A DNA stretch of 7,029 bases from Acidobacteriota bacterium (GCA_029942065.1 JAPYTY010000106.1:1-7029), one strand, 5' to 3'; positions 1 through 6,969 are shown, numbered from the stretch's first letter. Notes: generated from the sequence alone by a model not told the origin. Program-made: numbers and translations.

Positions 1-826
1 CTTCCACGGTCATACGGGATTCCCCGAATCTGGAGAGCACCAGCGGCGTCGGCATCATGCTGGCCGGGTGGACGGCGCTCACGATGACACCGGTTCCCTC
101 CAGCTCGCGCGCCAGATCAAAGGTGAACATCACCTGGGCCAGCTTGCTCTGTCGGTAGGCCTGCGAATCATTGTAGTCGCGCTCCAGCATCACATCGTCA
201 AAGTCAATCACCGCATTCCTCTGGCCTCTCGACGAGACGTTCACGATCCGTGAAGGGGCACTTTCGATGATTCGGGGCAGCAGCATCCGGGTCAGCAGGT
301 ACCCGGACAGGTAGTTCACCGCGAAGGTCAGCTCGTGACCCTCCACGCTGAGCAGGCGGCCGTCCTCGGGAGCCAGATGGATGCCCGCATTGTTGACGAG
401 GACATCCACCTTTTCGTAATCCTGCAGGATGGTCTCGGCGAACTCCCGAACCTGATCGAACGAGGCAAGGTCCGCCGCATAGAACCTGGCGCTGCCGACT
501 CCCTCCTGCTCGATCTCGTTGACCACCTCCTGACCGCGCTCGCGATTTCGGCCATGAACGATGATGTGTGCACCTGTCGAGGCAAGTTCCAGCGCGACTC
601 CTCGGCCGAGGCCACTGGTGGAACCGGTCACGAGTATGACCTGGGGCTCGGAGGGCACCTCAACGGCCTGCGGTGCAGGTTCGGTGGCAGCCGGCCCTGA
701 GCTGCATCCCAACGCGGCCACAGCGAGTGCCACTGCAAGGAAAACCCACAACGAAAACCCGCCGGCCCAGGGTTGACGACGGAAGCGAACCTGAGTTCTT
801 TTTTGAGTGTTTCTGTTAGGATTCAT
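1..826 (-). CDS. Short-chain dehydrogenase/reductase with lipoprotein signal (3' end cut by window edge)
   Basis: This is an NAD(P)-dependent oxidoreductase of the SDR superfamily, of which 275 residues are visible before the window edge. The Rossmann motif TGSTSGLG lies at 67-74, NNAG at 145-148, the active-site Asn at 171, Ser at 198/199, and YRQSK at 224-228 supplies Tyr and Lys. The long Ser-to-Tyr spacing and the segment SKLAQVMFTFDLARELEG resemble retinol dehydrogenase/WWOX-type SDRs, so a lipophilic alcohol or ketone substrate is plausible. Residues 1-41 are unusual for an SDR: a basic stretch (K9, R10, R14, R16, R17), a hydrophobic segment (about 21-39) and a lipobox-like AALGC with Cys41, then a Pro/Ala/Glu-rich linker. 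This predicts membrane anchoring outside the cytoplasm. The start is supported by AAGGAG (841-836), 9 nt before the ATG, and by an in-frame stop upstream. It follows the 2614-968 gene by 141 nt, perhaps in the same operon. The family is secure; the substrate is unknown. Confidence 0.9.
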   Translation of the reverse strand, partial: MNPNRNTQKRTQVRFRRQPWAGGFSLWVFLAVALAVAALGCSSGPAATEPAPQAVEVPSEPQVILVTGSTSGLGRGVALELASTGAHIIVHGRNRERGQEVVNEIEQEGVGSARFYAADLASFDQVREFAETILQDYEKVDVLVNNAGIHLAPEDGRLLSVEGHELTFAVNYLSGYLLTRMLLPRIIESAPSRIVNVSSRGQRNAVIDFDDVMLERDYNDSQAYRQSKLAQVMFTFDLARELEGTGVIVSAVHPASMMPTPLVLSRFGESRMTVE

Positions 827-967
827 AAAGGGAAGCTCCTTCTTTCCAGGGAGTCTAACAAGGGCGCGGAAATCCGGTCAATAAACTCTTTGGAAGCTTG
901 GTCGAATGAATTCCCAGTCTGAGACAACCAGCGGATGGAATCACCTCTGCAGCGCTCAGCTCCCCCC

Positions 968-2614
968 TCAGGCAGGAAAATCGACCGGCAGTTTGGCCCA
1001 GATCTTTTCCAGTTCCGGTGCCTTCCACCACAGATCCGCCTTCATGTCCCGGACGATCACACCGGCGGCATTGTAGGCTGGAGCGCCGGTAATGTTTCCG
1101 CCCGGATGGCAGGAGGAACCCGCGATATACAAACCTTCTACGGGAGTGCTGTACTGGGAACACTCCGGAAAGGGGCGCTTGTCGAGAAACTGATCGGCAT
1201 TGAGTTCTCCACACATCCAGTCCCCATTCTGCATGTTGGGAAGGTGCCGCGAGACATCCAGTGGACTCTGCCCAAACCAGTCCACGATGGTCTTGCCATT
1301 GATGTTGGGAGCATATTGGTTGAGCAGCTTGATCTCCTTCTCACACATCTCATCGATCACCTCATCCCAGTGCTCCGGACCTTGCTTGAGATTATATGGG
1401 GCAAGCTGCCAGAACCAGGCCACATGCTTCCCTTCCGGTGCCTGGGTGGGATCAAAAACGGTGGGAACCCCTCCGATGAGCTGAAGCCGTTGCGGAAGCT
1501 CACCCGCAGCGCACTCCTCGAGCACCACCCGAATATCCTCGGTGCTGTCCACCCCCATCACCATCAGCCAGGCCTTCATGACATTGGGATCATACTCGGC
1601 TGCCGCCCACATGGGCCGTTCGTGCAAGGCCAGATGAAGGGTCATGATGGGAGTAGTGAGGGAGTACTTGAAATTCTCAGCCCGCTTTTTCAGATGCGAA
1701 TCGATCTTGTCGCCATTAATGAGCTGGAGAAAGGTTTGTTGAGGATTGAGGGTACTGACCACGAATTGTCGGGCTTTTAGAATGCGGCCATCGGCCAGGC
1801 GCACTCCGGCGGCCCTGCCGTCTTCGATCAGAATCTCTGCTGCTGCCTGACCCTCATACACCTCTCCGCCATTTTTGATGACCATCTGGTTGAGGGTATG
1901 GGCCATTCGGTGGGAAGTGCCCTTTGAGATGGTGGAAGAGATTCCGGCCGCACAGGCCACCGGTACGATGTAGCCTTGCCCCACTTCGCCTAGCTCATTG
2001 CCTCGAAGCAAAAATAGATAGGTCACCATGGCCTTGACCTGATCACTCTCGAACACTTCCTCGACCACATCATTGATGGAACGATCCGCGAACTCGTAAT
2101 AGAGCTTGCCCAGCTCGCTTTTCTCGAGCATTTCTCTTTTCTTCTCGGCCTGCATGGGAGGGGAAAAGGTCTCCGGCCCGATAATCGATTGAACCACCGG
2201 TGTGAAGCGGCGATTAAAATCGCGGAAGGTCTTGGCATCTTTTTCGCTGAAGCGGGCGATGCTGGCACAGGTTTGCTCGATGTCATGATTGTGCCAGAGC
2301 AGGCAGGTCTTATCTCGAAACAACATCCCCACCGCAATTTCGGGCCAGATGTACTCCTGCCCATAACTGGCCAGGTCCAGGTCCTTGAACCAGGGAAGGT
2401 TGGGGACGGCGCGGTGGTTCTGGGAGTGGATGTTGTGCCAGAACCCGTGGGCTCGAGGATTCTCATGGGCGTCCAATCCTCCCCCCACCTCCAGATGCCG
2501 CTCCACGACCGCGACCGAAAGACCGGCTTTGAGAAGATATCCCTGAAGAATCATCCCATTGTGACCGGCTCCGATCACGATTCCATCGAATTCTTTGTCT
2601 CCATTGGTGGTCAT
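968..2614 (-). CDS. FAD-dependent oxidoreductase, phytoene desaturase (CrtI)-like, paralogue 2
   Basis: This 548-residue protein is a flavoprotein of the phytoene dehydrogenase-related family (CrtI/RetSat-like), which desaturates, saturates or isomerises isoprenoid-like substrates using bound FAD. The N-terminal dinucleotide-binding fold has GAGHNG at 15-20, the ribose-binding acidic residue E38 and VGGG at 43-46. The C-terminal FAD signature, with GLYIAGSSCHPGG followed by PAYNAA, lies at 494-517. The length is normal for the family. I chose ATG 2614 because AAAGG lies 8 nt upstream. A GTG at 2632 would add six residues, but it abuts the stop of the upstream gene and has no separate ribosome-binding site. 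The gene lies 18 nt behind its paralogue at 4168-2633, so the two are almost certainly co-transcribed. It ends in TGA, followed three codons later by a second in-frame TGA. The true substrate cannot be read from sequence; no carotenoid synthesis genes (crtB, crtE) are visible here. Confidence 0.92.
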   Translation of the reverse strand: MTTNGDKEFDGIVIGAGHNGMILQGYLLKAGLSVAVVERHLEVGGGLDAHENPRAHGFWHNIHSQNHRAVPNLPWFKDLDLASYGQEYIWPEIAVGMLFRDKTCLLWHNHDIEQTCASIARFSEKDAKTFRDFNRRFTPVVQSIIGPETFSPPMQAEKKREMLEKSELGKLYYEFADRSINDVVEEVFESDQVKAMVTYLFLLRGNELGEVGQGYIVPVACAAGISSTISKGTSHRMAHTLNQMVIKNGGEVYEGQAAAEILIEDGRAAGVRLADGRILKARQFVVSTLNPQQTFLQLINGDKIDSHLKKRAENFKYSLTTPIMTLHLALHERPMWAAAEYDPNVMKAWLMVMGVDSTEDIRVVLEECAAGELPQRLQLIGGVPTVFDPTQAPEGKHVAWFWQLAPYNLKQGPEHWDEVIDEMCEKEIKLLNQYAPNINGKTIVDWFGQSPLDVSRHLPNMQNGDWMCGELNADQFLDKRPFPECSQYSTPVEGLYIAGSSCHPGGNITGAPAYNAAGVIVRDMKADLWWKAPELEKIWAKLPVDFPA

Positions 2615-2632
2615 AGTTGGTACCTTTCTCAC

Positions 2633-4168
2633 TTAGACGGAAGCCGGAATCGAAATCCCGAGATCATCGGCAATCACTTTGGCGGCGACGTAGCCGGAAG
2701 CTCCCTCGATCCCCGCCCCGGGATGCATGGAGGCACCGCCAAGGTAAAGATTCTTGATGGGGGTCCGATAGTTGGCCAGTTCCGGAATGGGCCGGTCGGC
2801 ACCCAGCTGTGCGCCGGCAGACTTCCCTCCGAAGACCGTTCCCTGGGGATACTGCCACTTGGTGACCAGGTCCTGCGGGGACATGACCACCTGTCTCAGG
2901 ACATTTTTCCCTTTCATGTTGGGAAGGTATTCGCTGACCCAGTCCAGAATTTGCTGGGCATAAGAGTCGGCGACATCACTCCAATCTCCGCTTTTGAGCC
3001 GGGAAGGAACCAGCTGCCAAAGGAGAAAAGTGTGTTTCCCCGGCAGGGCCTGGGAAGGATCATGCAGGGAAGGACAGGAGACGACCGCTCCCAACCGATT
3101 GGGAACTTTTCCAGCCTGGATCTGGGCGATGTGTTCCTGAACGTCTTCTGCCGACTCGAAGCCCAGGGTCCAACGCAGGGCCCTGGAGACGTGATCGTCC
3201 TTGGCATTAACTGTAGGGACTTCGTCCATAACGGCATGAATCACGAACAGGGAAAACTCCTCCAGCTGAAACGCCTGCAACTGCGGGGCTAACTCTTGAG
3301 GGATATGCTCCGGACCCACCAGGGTCTGGAAGGTGGTTTGAAGATCGACCGTGCTGACCACCACCTTGGCGTGGAGCTCCCGTCCGGTGGAGGTCTCCAC
3401 CCCCACGGCCTTGCCCTCCTCGATGAGAATGCGCTTGATCGGTGTTGAGTCCCAGACCCAGCCGTTATTGCGCAGCTGCTCCGTCCAAAGAGCCTGGGCC
3501 AGCTCATGGCTGCCTCCCTCAACGATTCGGTTGGATGCGGACGTCCCCACCACCAGCTGGAGGAAACGCCCTGCTCCCTCATAGTTGGACAGGATCCCCC
3601 GCGGGACCATGAAGTGGGAGAGCAGGAGCGCCTGGGTCATGGGATGCTTGAACTCCGCTTGAACCGCCTCCAGGGGAGTCGAATCGGAGCGCGAGTCGAA
3701 GTCTTCATGGCCCATTCCGTTTTGAGCGGGATTGAGGAGGTAGGGCTGATAGTGGGAGCTCAGTGCGGAATGGAAGGCCTCCGAGTGTCGACGCCAGGCC
3801 TGGGCATCCTCTTTGGACCAGCGGGCAATCTCTGCTTCCGTCTGCTCCAGGTCGGAAAACAGGGTCAGGCTTTCCCCATCCCGTTTCAGGAGACTGCTCT
3901 GCACGGGAGGATGAATATAAATGGCATTGGCGTTCACCAGATCCAGGTCCTGATAGATAGGAGTGACCTGGACGGTGTCGTGATAGTAGGAACCCGTATT
4001 GTGCCAACAACCCAGGATGGTGCACTCCTCGGTGGAAAGTCCTCCCCCGGATTCCAGACGACGTTCACATACCAGGACCTTCTGGCCCGCCTTGCCCAGG
4101 TAGTTCCCCAGGACCAGGCCGTTCTCCCCTGCACCGATGACAATCACATCAAAGGTATCTTCACTCAT
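2633..4168 (-). CDS. FAD-dependent oxidoreductase, phytoene desaturase (CrtI)-like, paralogue 1
   Basis: This 511-residue flavoprotein belongs to the same family as the next gene downstream. It has GAGENG at 12-17, E35 at the end of the second strand, SGGG at 40-43 and the C-terminal FAD motif at 473-496 (NLYLGGASMHPGAG, then a GYVAA segment). It shares distinctive positions with its neighbour beyond the cofactor motifs. Both have a WHN segment after the first glycine-rich region, a DLDL segment about 20 residues further on, and similar 'GKHxxxxWQLxP' and 'LPNM(K/Q)' segments in the second half. This suggests an old duplication with both copies kept. ATG 4168 is preceded by AGAGGA (4183-4178) at 9 nt spacing. 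It is the first gene of the leftward unit, facing away from the radical SAM gene. It may act as a partner of, or at a successive step to, paralogue 2; that is inference. The reaction and substrate are unknown. Confidence 0.92.
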   Translation of the reverse strand: MSEDTFDVIVIGAGENGLVLGNYLGKAGQKVLVCERRLESGGGLSTEECTILGCWHNTGSYYHDTVQVTPIYQDLDLVNANAIYIHPPVQSSLLKRDGESLTLFSDLEQTEAEIARWSKEDAQAWRRHSEAFHSALSSHYQPYLLNPAQNGMGHEDFDSRSDSTPLEAVQAEFKHPMTQALLLSHFMVPRGILSNYEGAGRFLQLVVGTSASNRIVEGGSHELAQALWTEQLRNNGWVWDSTPIKRILIEEGKAVGVETSTGRELHAKVVVSTVDLQTTFQTLVGPEHIPQELAPQLQAFQLEEFSLFVIHAVMDEVPTVNAKDDHVSRALRWTLGFESAEDVQEHIAQIQAGKVPNRLGAVVSCPSLHDPSQALPGKHTFLLWQLVPSRLKSGDWSDVADSYAQQILDWVSEYLPNMKGKNVLRQVVMSPQDLVTKWQYPQGTVFGGKSAGAQLGADRPIPELANYRTPIKNLYLGGASMHPGAGIEGASGYVAAKVIADDLGISIPASV

Positions 4169-4562
4169 TGTTTCTTATCCTCTCTTTCCGCGGTTCCCAT
4201 GGAGTGCCGATGATGATGCCTTCAAACTTCTAGCCCGGAAGGTTCACCTCCGCAAGGGCCCTTTTTAGCGGCTACCGGATGGGGATGTTCTGGAGATATC
4301 CGGCCTCGACTTTGGGATCATTATTCATAGCCACCACAGATCACCCTCACCTGGAGATTGCAGATCACTCCTACTTTACATACTTTAAAATCTAAAATAT
4401 ATAAAATGGCGGGCAGAGAGACAAGGGCTTAATGGTGCCATTCCCTGGGTTTTTTGAGGGCGTGATTGGCAGCAACGGGGGGGAGAGCCAATGCTCAGAG
4501 CCGAGTTCGTGTACAATGCATCTGGCTCTACAATCAGGTTCCTGGAAAAAGAGGTAGTTTCT
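4169..4562. promoter_or_regulatory. Divergent intergenic region with AT-rich promoter candidate and repeats
   Basis: This gap separates the leftward oxidoreductase operon from the rightward radical SAM gene. I see no convincing gene in it. The stretch 4371-4407 is strikingly AT-rich against its surroundings. It holds a plus-strand -35-like TTTACA (4375-4380) with -10-like hexamers TATATA (4398-4403, spacing 17) or TATAAA (4400-4405, spacing 19). Transcription from there would give a leader of about 80-150 nt. To the left, GATCA occurs three times at 23-24 nt intervals (4316, 4339, 4363), twice as the longer CAGATCAC (4337-4344, 4361-4368). An inverted repeat CCGGAT/ATCCGG flanks 17 nt at 4275-4303. 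A short dyad AATGG-TG-CCATT lies at 4431-4442. I could not pick a confident minus-strand promoter. The promoter and operator roles are inferred from pattern only. Confidence 0.4.
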
Positions 4563-6077
4563 GTGAGCGTGTATTTGGTCAATCCCAGTGACGTGTCCTT
4601 TGGCATCAGCCTGGTGGCGCCGCGGTGGCTTTACGTCCTGGCGGGTGCCACTCCACCCAGCTTCGGAGATCCCATCGTTGTCGATGAAGGTCTCGAACCC
4701 CTCGATGCCGAGAAAATTCAAAAAGGCGACATGGTCGGAATTGGAATCCATACCTCCAACGCACGGCGAGGTTATGAGGTCGGGCGAACGGCTCGGGAGC
4801 GTGGCGCTTACGTGGTTTTTGGCGGCATTCATGCCACCCTGTACCCGGAAGAGGCCTACGAGATGGGGGGAGCCCATGCAGTCGTCAAAGGCGATGGCGA
4901 TGTGATCTGGGCCAAGGTGCTGGCCGATTGCAGCAACGGGGGTCCCCAGCAGCTCTATGAAGGTGGGCAAATCGAGGGCGACCAGTTTACTCCGGCACGC
5001 TGGCAGCTACTGCCCTTGAATCGCTATATGTGGGCCTCGGTTCAAACGGTGCGGGGATGCCCCAAGCATTGTTCGTTCTGTTCGGTCTGGCGTACCGATG
5101 GACAGCGCCCCCGCGAACATGGCGCCAGCGCGATTATCCGGGAGATCGTGGAACTGCGGCGCAAGGGATTTCGATTTATCGTCCTGGCCGACGATAATTT
5201 CTATCCGGTGACGCTCCAGGACCTGAAGCAAGCCGAAGGCCTTGAAAACCCCAGACGTTTCGAAGAATTGAAGGCGATGCGCCAGGAGAGATTCGAGTTG
5301 ATGGAGCGTCTGTCCGAACTCCCTGATGACATGGTCTTTTTCACCCAGATCACGATGGAGGTCGCCGACGACCCAGAATTCCTGAAGGCCATGTCAGCGG
5401 CCAAGATCAAAGGAGCGCTGGTGGGAGTCGAATCAGTCACCGAGGAAGGGTTGAAGGCCATCTACAAGGACTTCAATGCCTCGGGGGAGAGCCTGGTAAA
5501 GCAGCTCCAGACATTCCGGAAACACGGCGTGTACGTGCTGGGATCCTTTATCTTTGGATTGTCCAGCGATCGCCCGGAAACCTTCGATGCGACCACGGAA
5601 CTGGCGCAGGAGGCAGAACTGGCCTTCGCCCAGTTCGTGACCTTGACTCCCTTCCCTGGAACCGTGGATTTCCAGCGCTGGGAGAAAAAGATGGCCGACG
5701 ATACCACCCGGATCGCCGGCTTTCCTTTGACCCGTTACTGGCTCATGCCACGGGCCATGCGGCCGCGACTGGCGATCTCTCATCCCGTGATGTCGGGCGA
5801 GGAAATCCGCAGCCATACCCAGCGGGTTTGGGATCGTTTTTACAGCCTCCCTCTGGCCTGGAAGCGATCCGACTTTCTCAAATCGCTGCGCAATCGCCTT
5901 GCCTATGTATTGATGTCCAAACTCTACCGACAGATGTACGGCAACACCGGGATCGCCACCGATAGTGCCCGGATCAACCGGGCGGTGAGCTGGGCACGAT
6001 GGATGGCTAAGCCCACCCTGCGGCTGTTTCATGGCCAGCCGATGCCGGATCTGCAGGTACCGGCTCGAAGTCGGTAA
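4563..6077 (+). CDS. B12-binding-domain radical SAM protein
   Basis: This is a cobalamin-dependent (class B type) radical SAM enzyme of about 504 residues, with the general architecture of BchE and the hopanoid radical SAM proteins. The N-terminal B12-binding-like domain (about 3-130) contains GGIHATLYPEEA (87-98) and VVKGDGD (107-113); I see no DxHxxG cobalt-ligand motif, as is usual in this class. The 4Fe-4S site is GCPKHCSFC, with cysteines at 166, 170 and 173. Further radical SAM barrel landmarks are FRFIVLADDNFYP, GALVGVES and GSFIFGL. Such enzymes do radical methylations or ring formations; the substrate here is unknown. I chose GTG 4563 because the protein then begins VSVYLVNPSDVSF, as homologues do, with GAGGT 7 nt upstream. 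ATG 4491 (GGGAG upstream) would add 24 residues of no recognisable character. Divergent from the oxidoreductase operon, it may share its pathway. Confidence 0.9.
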   Translation: MSVYLVNPSDVSFGISLVAPRWLYVLAGATPPSFGDPIVVDEGLEPLDAEKIQKGDMVGIGIHTSNARRGYEVGRTARERGAYVVFGGIHATLYPEEAYEMGGAHAVVKGDGDVIWAKVLADCSNGGPQQLYEGGQIEGDQFTPARWQLLPLNRYMWASVQTVRGCPKHCSFCSVWRTDGQRPREHGASAIIREIVELRRKGFRFIVLADDNFYPVTLQDLKQAEGLENPRRFEELKAMRQERFELMERLSELPDDMVFFTQITMEVADDPEFLKAMSAAKIKGALVGVESVTEEGLKAIYKDFNASGESLVKQLQTFRKHGVYVLGSFIFGLSSDRPETFDATTELAQEAELAFAQFVTLTPFPGTVDFQRWEKKMADDTTRIAGFPLTRYWLMPRAMRPRLAISHPVMSGEEIRSHTQRVWDRFYSLPLAWKRSDFLKSLRNRLAYVLMSKLYRQMYGNTGIATDSARINRAVSWARWMAKPTLRLFHGQPMPDLQVPARSR

Positions 6078-6080
6078 AAG

Positions 6081-6093
6081 AAGGCCCCGCCTT
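6081..6093 (-). terminator. Short hairpin between convergent genes, likely terminator of the selenoprotein gene
   Basis: Read on the minus strand, a 5-bp stem AAGGC/GCCTT around a GGG loop is followed by CTTTTA, 13 nt after the TAA of the peroxiredoxin gene. The GC content and T-run suit a weak intrinsic terminator. On the plus strand the same hairpin lies just after the radical SAM stop but has no following T-run, so it would serve mainly the minus strand. Confidence 0.45.
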
Positions 6094-6106
6094 ACCCAGT
6101 GATCTT

Positions 6107-6871
6107 TTAACTGTCCGCCGACAGCGCCTCTCTCACGACTGCCAGCACCACCTCCTCGTCGGAACGCACACGGTGATCCTGGGTCCGGTCGATCCACTTG
6201 ACCCGGCCGTCTCCGCCGATCAAAAACGTGGTCGGGATTGCCATATTACGCCTGGGACCGCGGGTCAGTGCGTAAGTTTTGTAGTCAAGGTTGTACAAGC
6301 GCGTGACCGCCAGCGATTCGTCACTCAGGAGTGTCATTTTGAGCTCGTGCTTGGAACGCATCCTGGCTGCTTCGGTCACCGTGTCGGTGCTTATGGCCAC
6401 CATGCGCCCACCAAGCGACTCAAAATCACCCTGAAACGACTCCCATCGCTGCAACTCAGCGACGCAGTTCGGTCACCAGTATCCTCGGAAGAATTTCAGC
6501 AGGACCGTTCTTCCTTTCAGCGAAGACAGCGTGAAATTCTTGCCGTCGGCATCTCTGGCTGTGAAGTCCGGCGCTGGCTGGCCAACACCTGCGCTGGGCA
6601 ACTTGTCGGGCAGGCGGCTGGTCAGGGTAACGAAAAGAAACGAACCGCCTGCCAGGATGGCGAGTGCTGCAGCCATGCCGCTCAGCAGGCCAGGGTCTTT
6701 CACCAAACCCATGATGGCCAGTAACATTCCCAGTACCATCGCCGCCTGATAACCCACAGGACGCAGCGGTACGCGCAGAGCCTTGACTTGCGGCCAATAA
6801 GCCGCTGCGGCTCCCATCACAATTCCCAGAGCCACAATGATAAAAACGCTACCGCTTACATCGTTTAACAT
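6107..6871 (-). CDS. Membrane-anchored selenocysteine-containing peroxiredoxin/redoxin (in-frame TGA)
   Basis: This 254-residue AhpC/TSA-type redoxin should reduce peroxides or disulfides. The frame is open from 6871 to TAA 6109 except for one TGA (6475-6473, residue 133). Both sides belong to one fold: PAPDF (99-103), LLKFFRGYW (124-132), then PNCVAELQRW (134-143) and AIPTTFLIGGDGRV near the end. The family motif is RGYWCPxC, so the TGA stands at the peroxidatic Cys, with C136 as likely resolving residue: U133-P-N-C136. A SECIS-like hairpin follows the UGA. Residues about 5-24, 39-57 and 62-84 form three hydrophobic segments. The basic loop after the first (K30, R33, R37) suggests, by positive-inside, that the redoxin domain faces the cytoplasm (inference). 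ATG 6871 opens this hydrophobic part but has no clear ribosome-binding site; an in-frame ATG at 7009 would add 46 unlikely residues. A nonsense mutation of a Cys codon is the main alternative. Confidence 0.85.
6444..6464 (-). promoter_or_regulatory. Bacterial SECIS-like stem-loop downstream of the UGA
   Basis: In the mRNA the strands CGUCGCUG (6464-6457) and CAGCGAUG (6451-6444) form a continuous 8-bp stem with one G-U pair. They close the 5-nt loop AGUUG (6456-6452). Sixteen nucleotides separate the UGA from the loop, and a G followed by U sits at loop position 2. Known bacterial SECIS elements lie within the coding sequence just after the UGA, with a small apical loop carrying G (often GU) early in the loop, where SelB binds. 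The spacing is at the short end of the usual range. Identification is by eye, without energy calculation. Confidence 0.75.
6473..6475 (-). other. Selenocysteine codon (UGA recoding site)
   Basis: TGA lies in frame between TGG (Trp132) and CCG (Pro134) of the peroxiredoxin. It replaces the cysteine codon expected in RGYWCPxC. Reading continues for 121 sense codons in the same frame with unbroken redoxin-family sequence. TGA is also used as an ordinary stop in this window (970-968), so global reassignment of TGA is not supported. Confidence 0.8.
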
Positions 6872-6889
6872 CGTGATTAATTGAACAAG

Positions 6890-6895
6890 AGTATA
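6890..6895 (-). promoter_or_regulatory. Candidate -10 element of the selenoprotein gene
   Basis: TATACT (one mismatch to TATAAT) lies on the minus strand 18 nt before ATG 6871, which would give a very short leader of about 12 nt. No matching -35 hexamer is visible at 16-18 nt, so this is tentative. A short leader would be consistent with the lack of a ribosome-binding site before that ATG. Confidence 0.3.
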
Positions 6896-6909
6896 CAAGG
6901 AGGGTCCGA

Positions 6910-6963
6910 ATGATCTGCCGATATGGCAGTTTGGGAAAGCTCGGCGAAGATGGCATGGGTGAG
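6910..6963 (+). pseudogene. Remnant of a Ser/Thr protein kinase start
   Basis: ATG 6910 is preceded by an ideal ribosome-binding site, AAGGAGGG (6897-6904). It begins MICRYGSLGKLGEDGMGE, which aligns residue by residue with the usual N-terminus of bacterial Hanks-type kinases (M-I-x-R-Y-x-x-L-G-K-L-G-E-G-G-M-G-E), including the nucleotide-binding glycine loop. One loop glycine has become Asp. After codon 18 the similarity stops: the expected Val-Tyr and catalytic domain are missing. The frame runs for 15 more codons through the GC-rich repeat to TAG 7011. This is best read as a truncated, dead gene start. A chance match is possible because the segment is short. It is divergent from the peroxiredoxin gene. 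Confidence 0.5.
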
Positions 6964-6969
6964 CGGCGC

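Noticed and set aside
968..970. TGA at the end of the 2614-968 oxidoreductase as a second recoded codon
   Set aside because: The frame meets another TGA three codons later, the protein already ends after a complete C-terminal FAD motif, and no redox motif surrounds the codon.
2615..2632. GTG 2632 as start of the second oxidoreductase
   Set aside because: It abuts the upstream stop and lacks its own ribosome-binding site, whereas ATG 2614 has AAAGG at 8 nt.
2189..3292. Long plus-strand open frame opposite the two oxidoreductases (also 935-1780 and 3506-4213)
   Set aside because: These are antisense shadows of genes with clear FAD motifs; their translations show no recognisable domain.
4254..4267. 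AAGGGCCCTT palindrome followed by T-run as a terminator
   Set aside because: The palindrome leaves no loop, and no plus-strand gene ends before it.
4408..4562. Cobalamin riboswitch ahead of the B12 radical SAM gene
   Set aside because: I could not find a convincing B12-box or the multi-stem layout; only short local inverted repeats are present.
4392..4970. Minus-strand 192-codon open frame across the start of the radical SAM gene
   Set aside because: It overlaps a strongly supported plus-strand domain, and its translation resembles nothing known to me.
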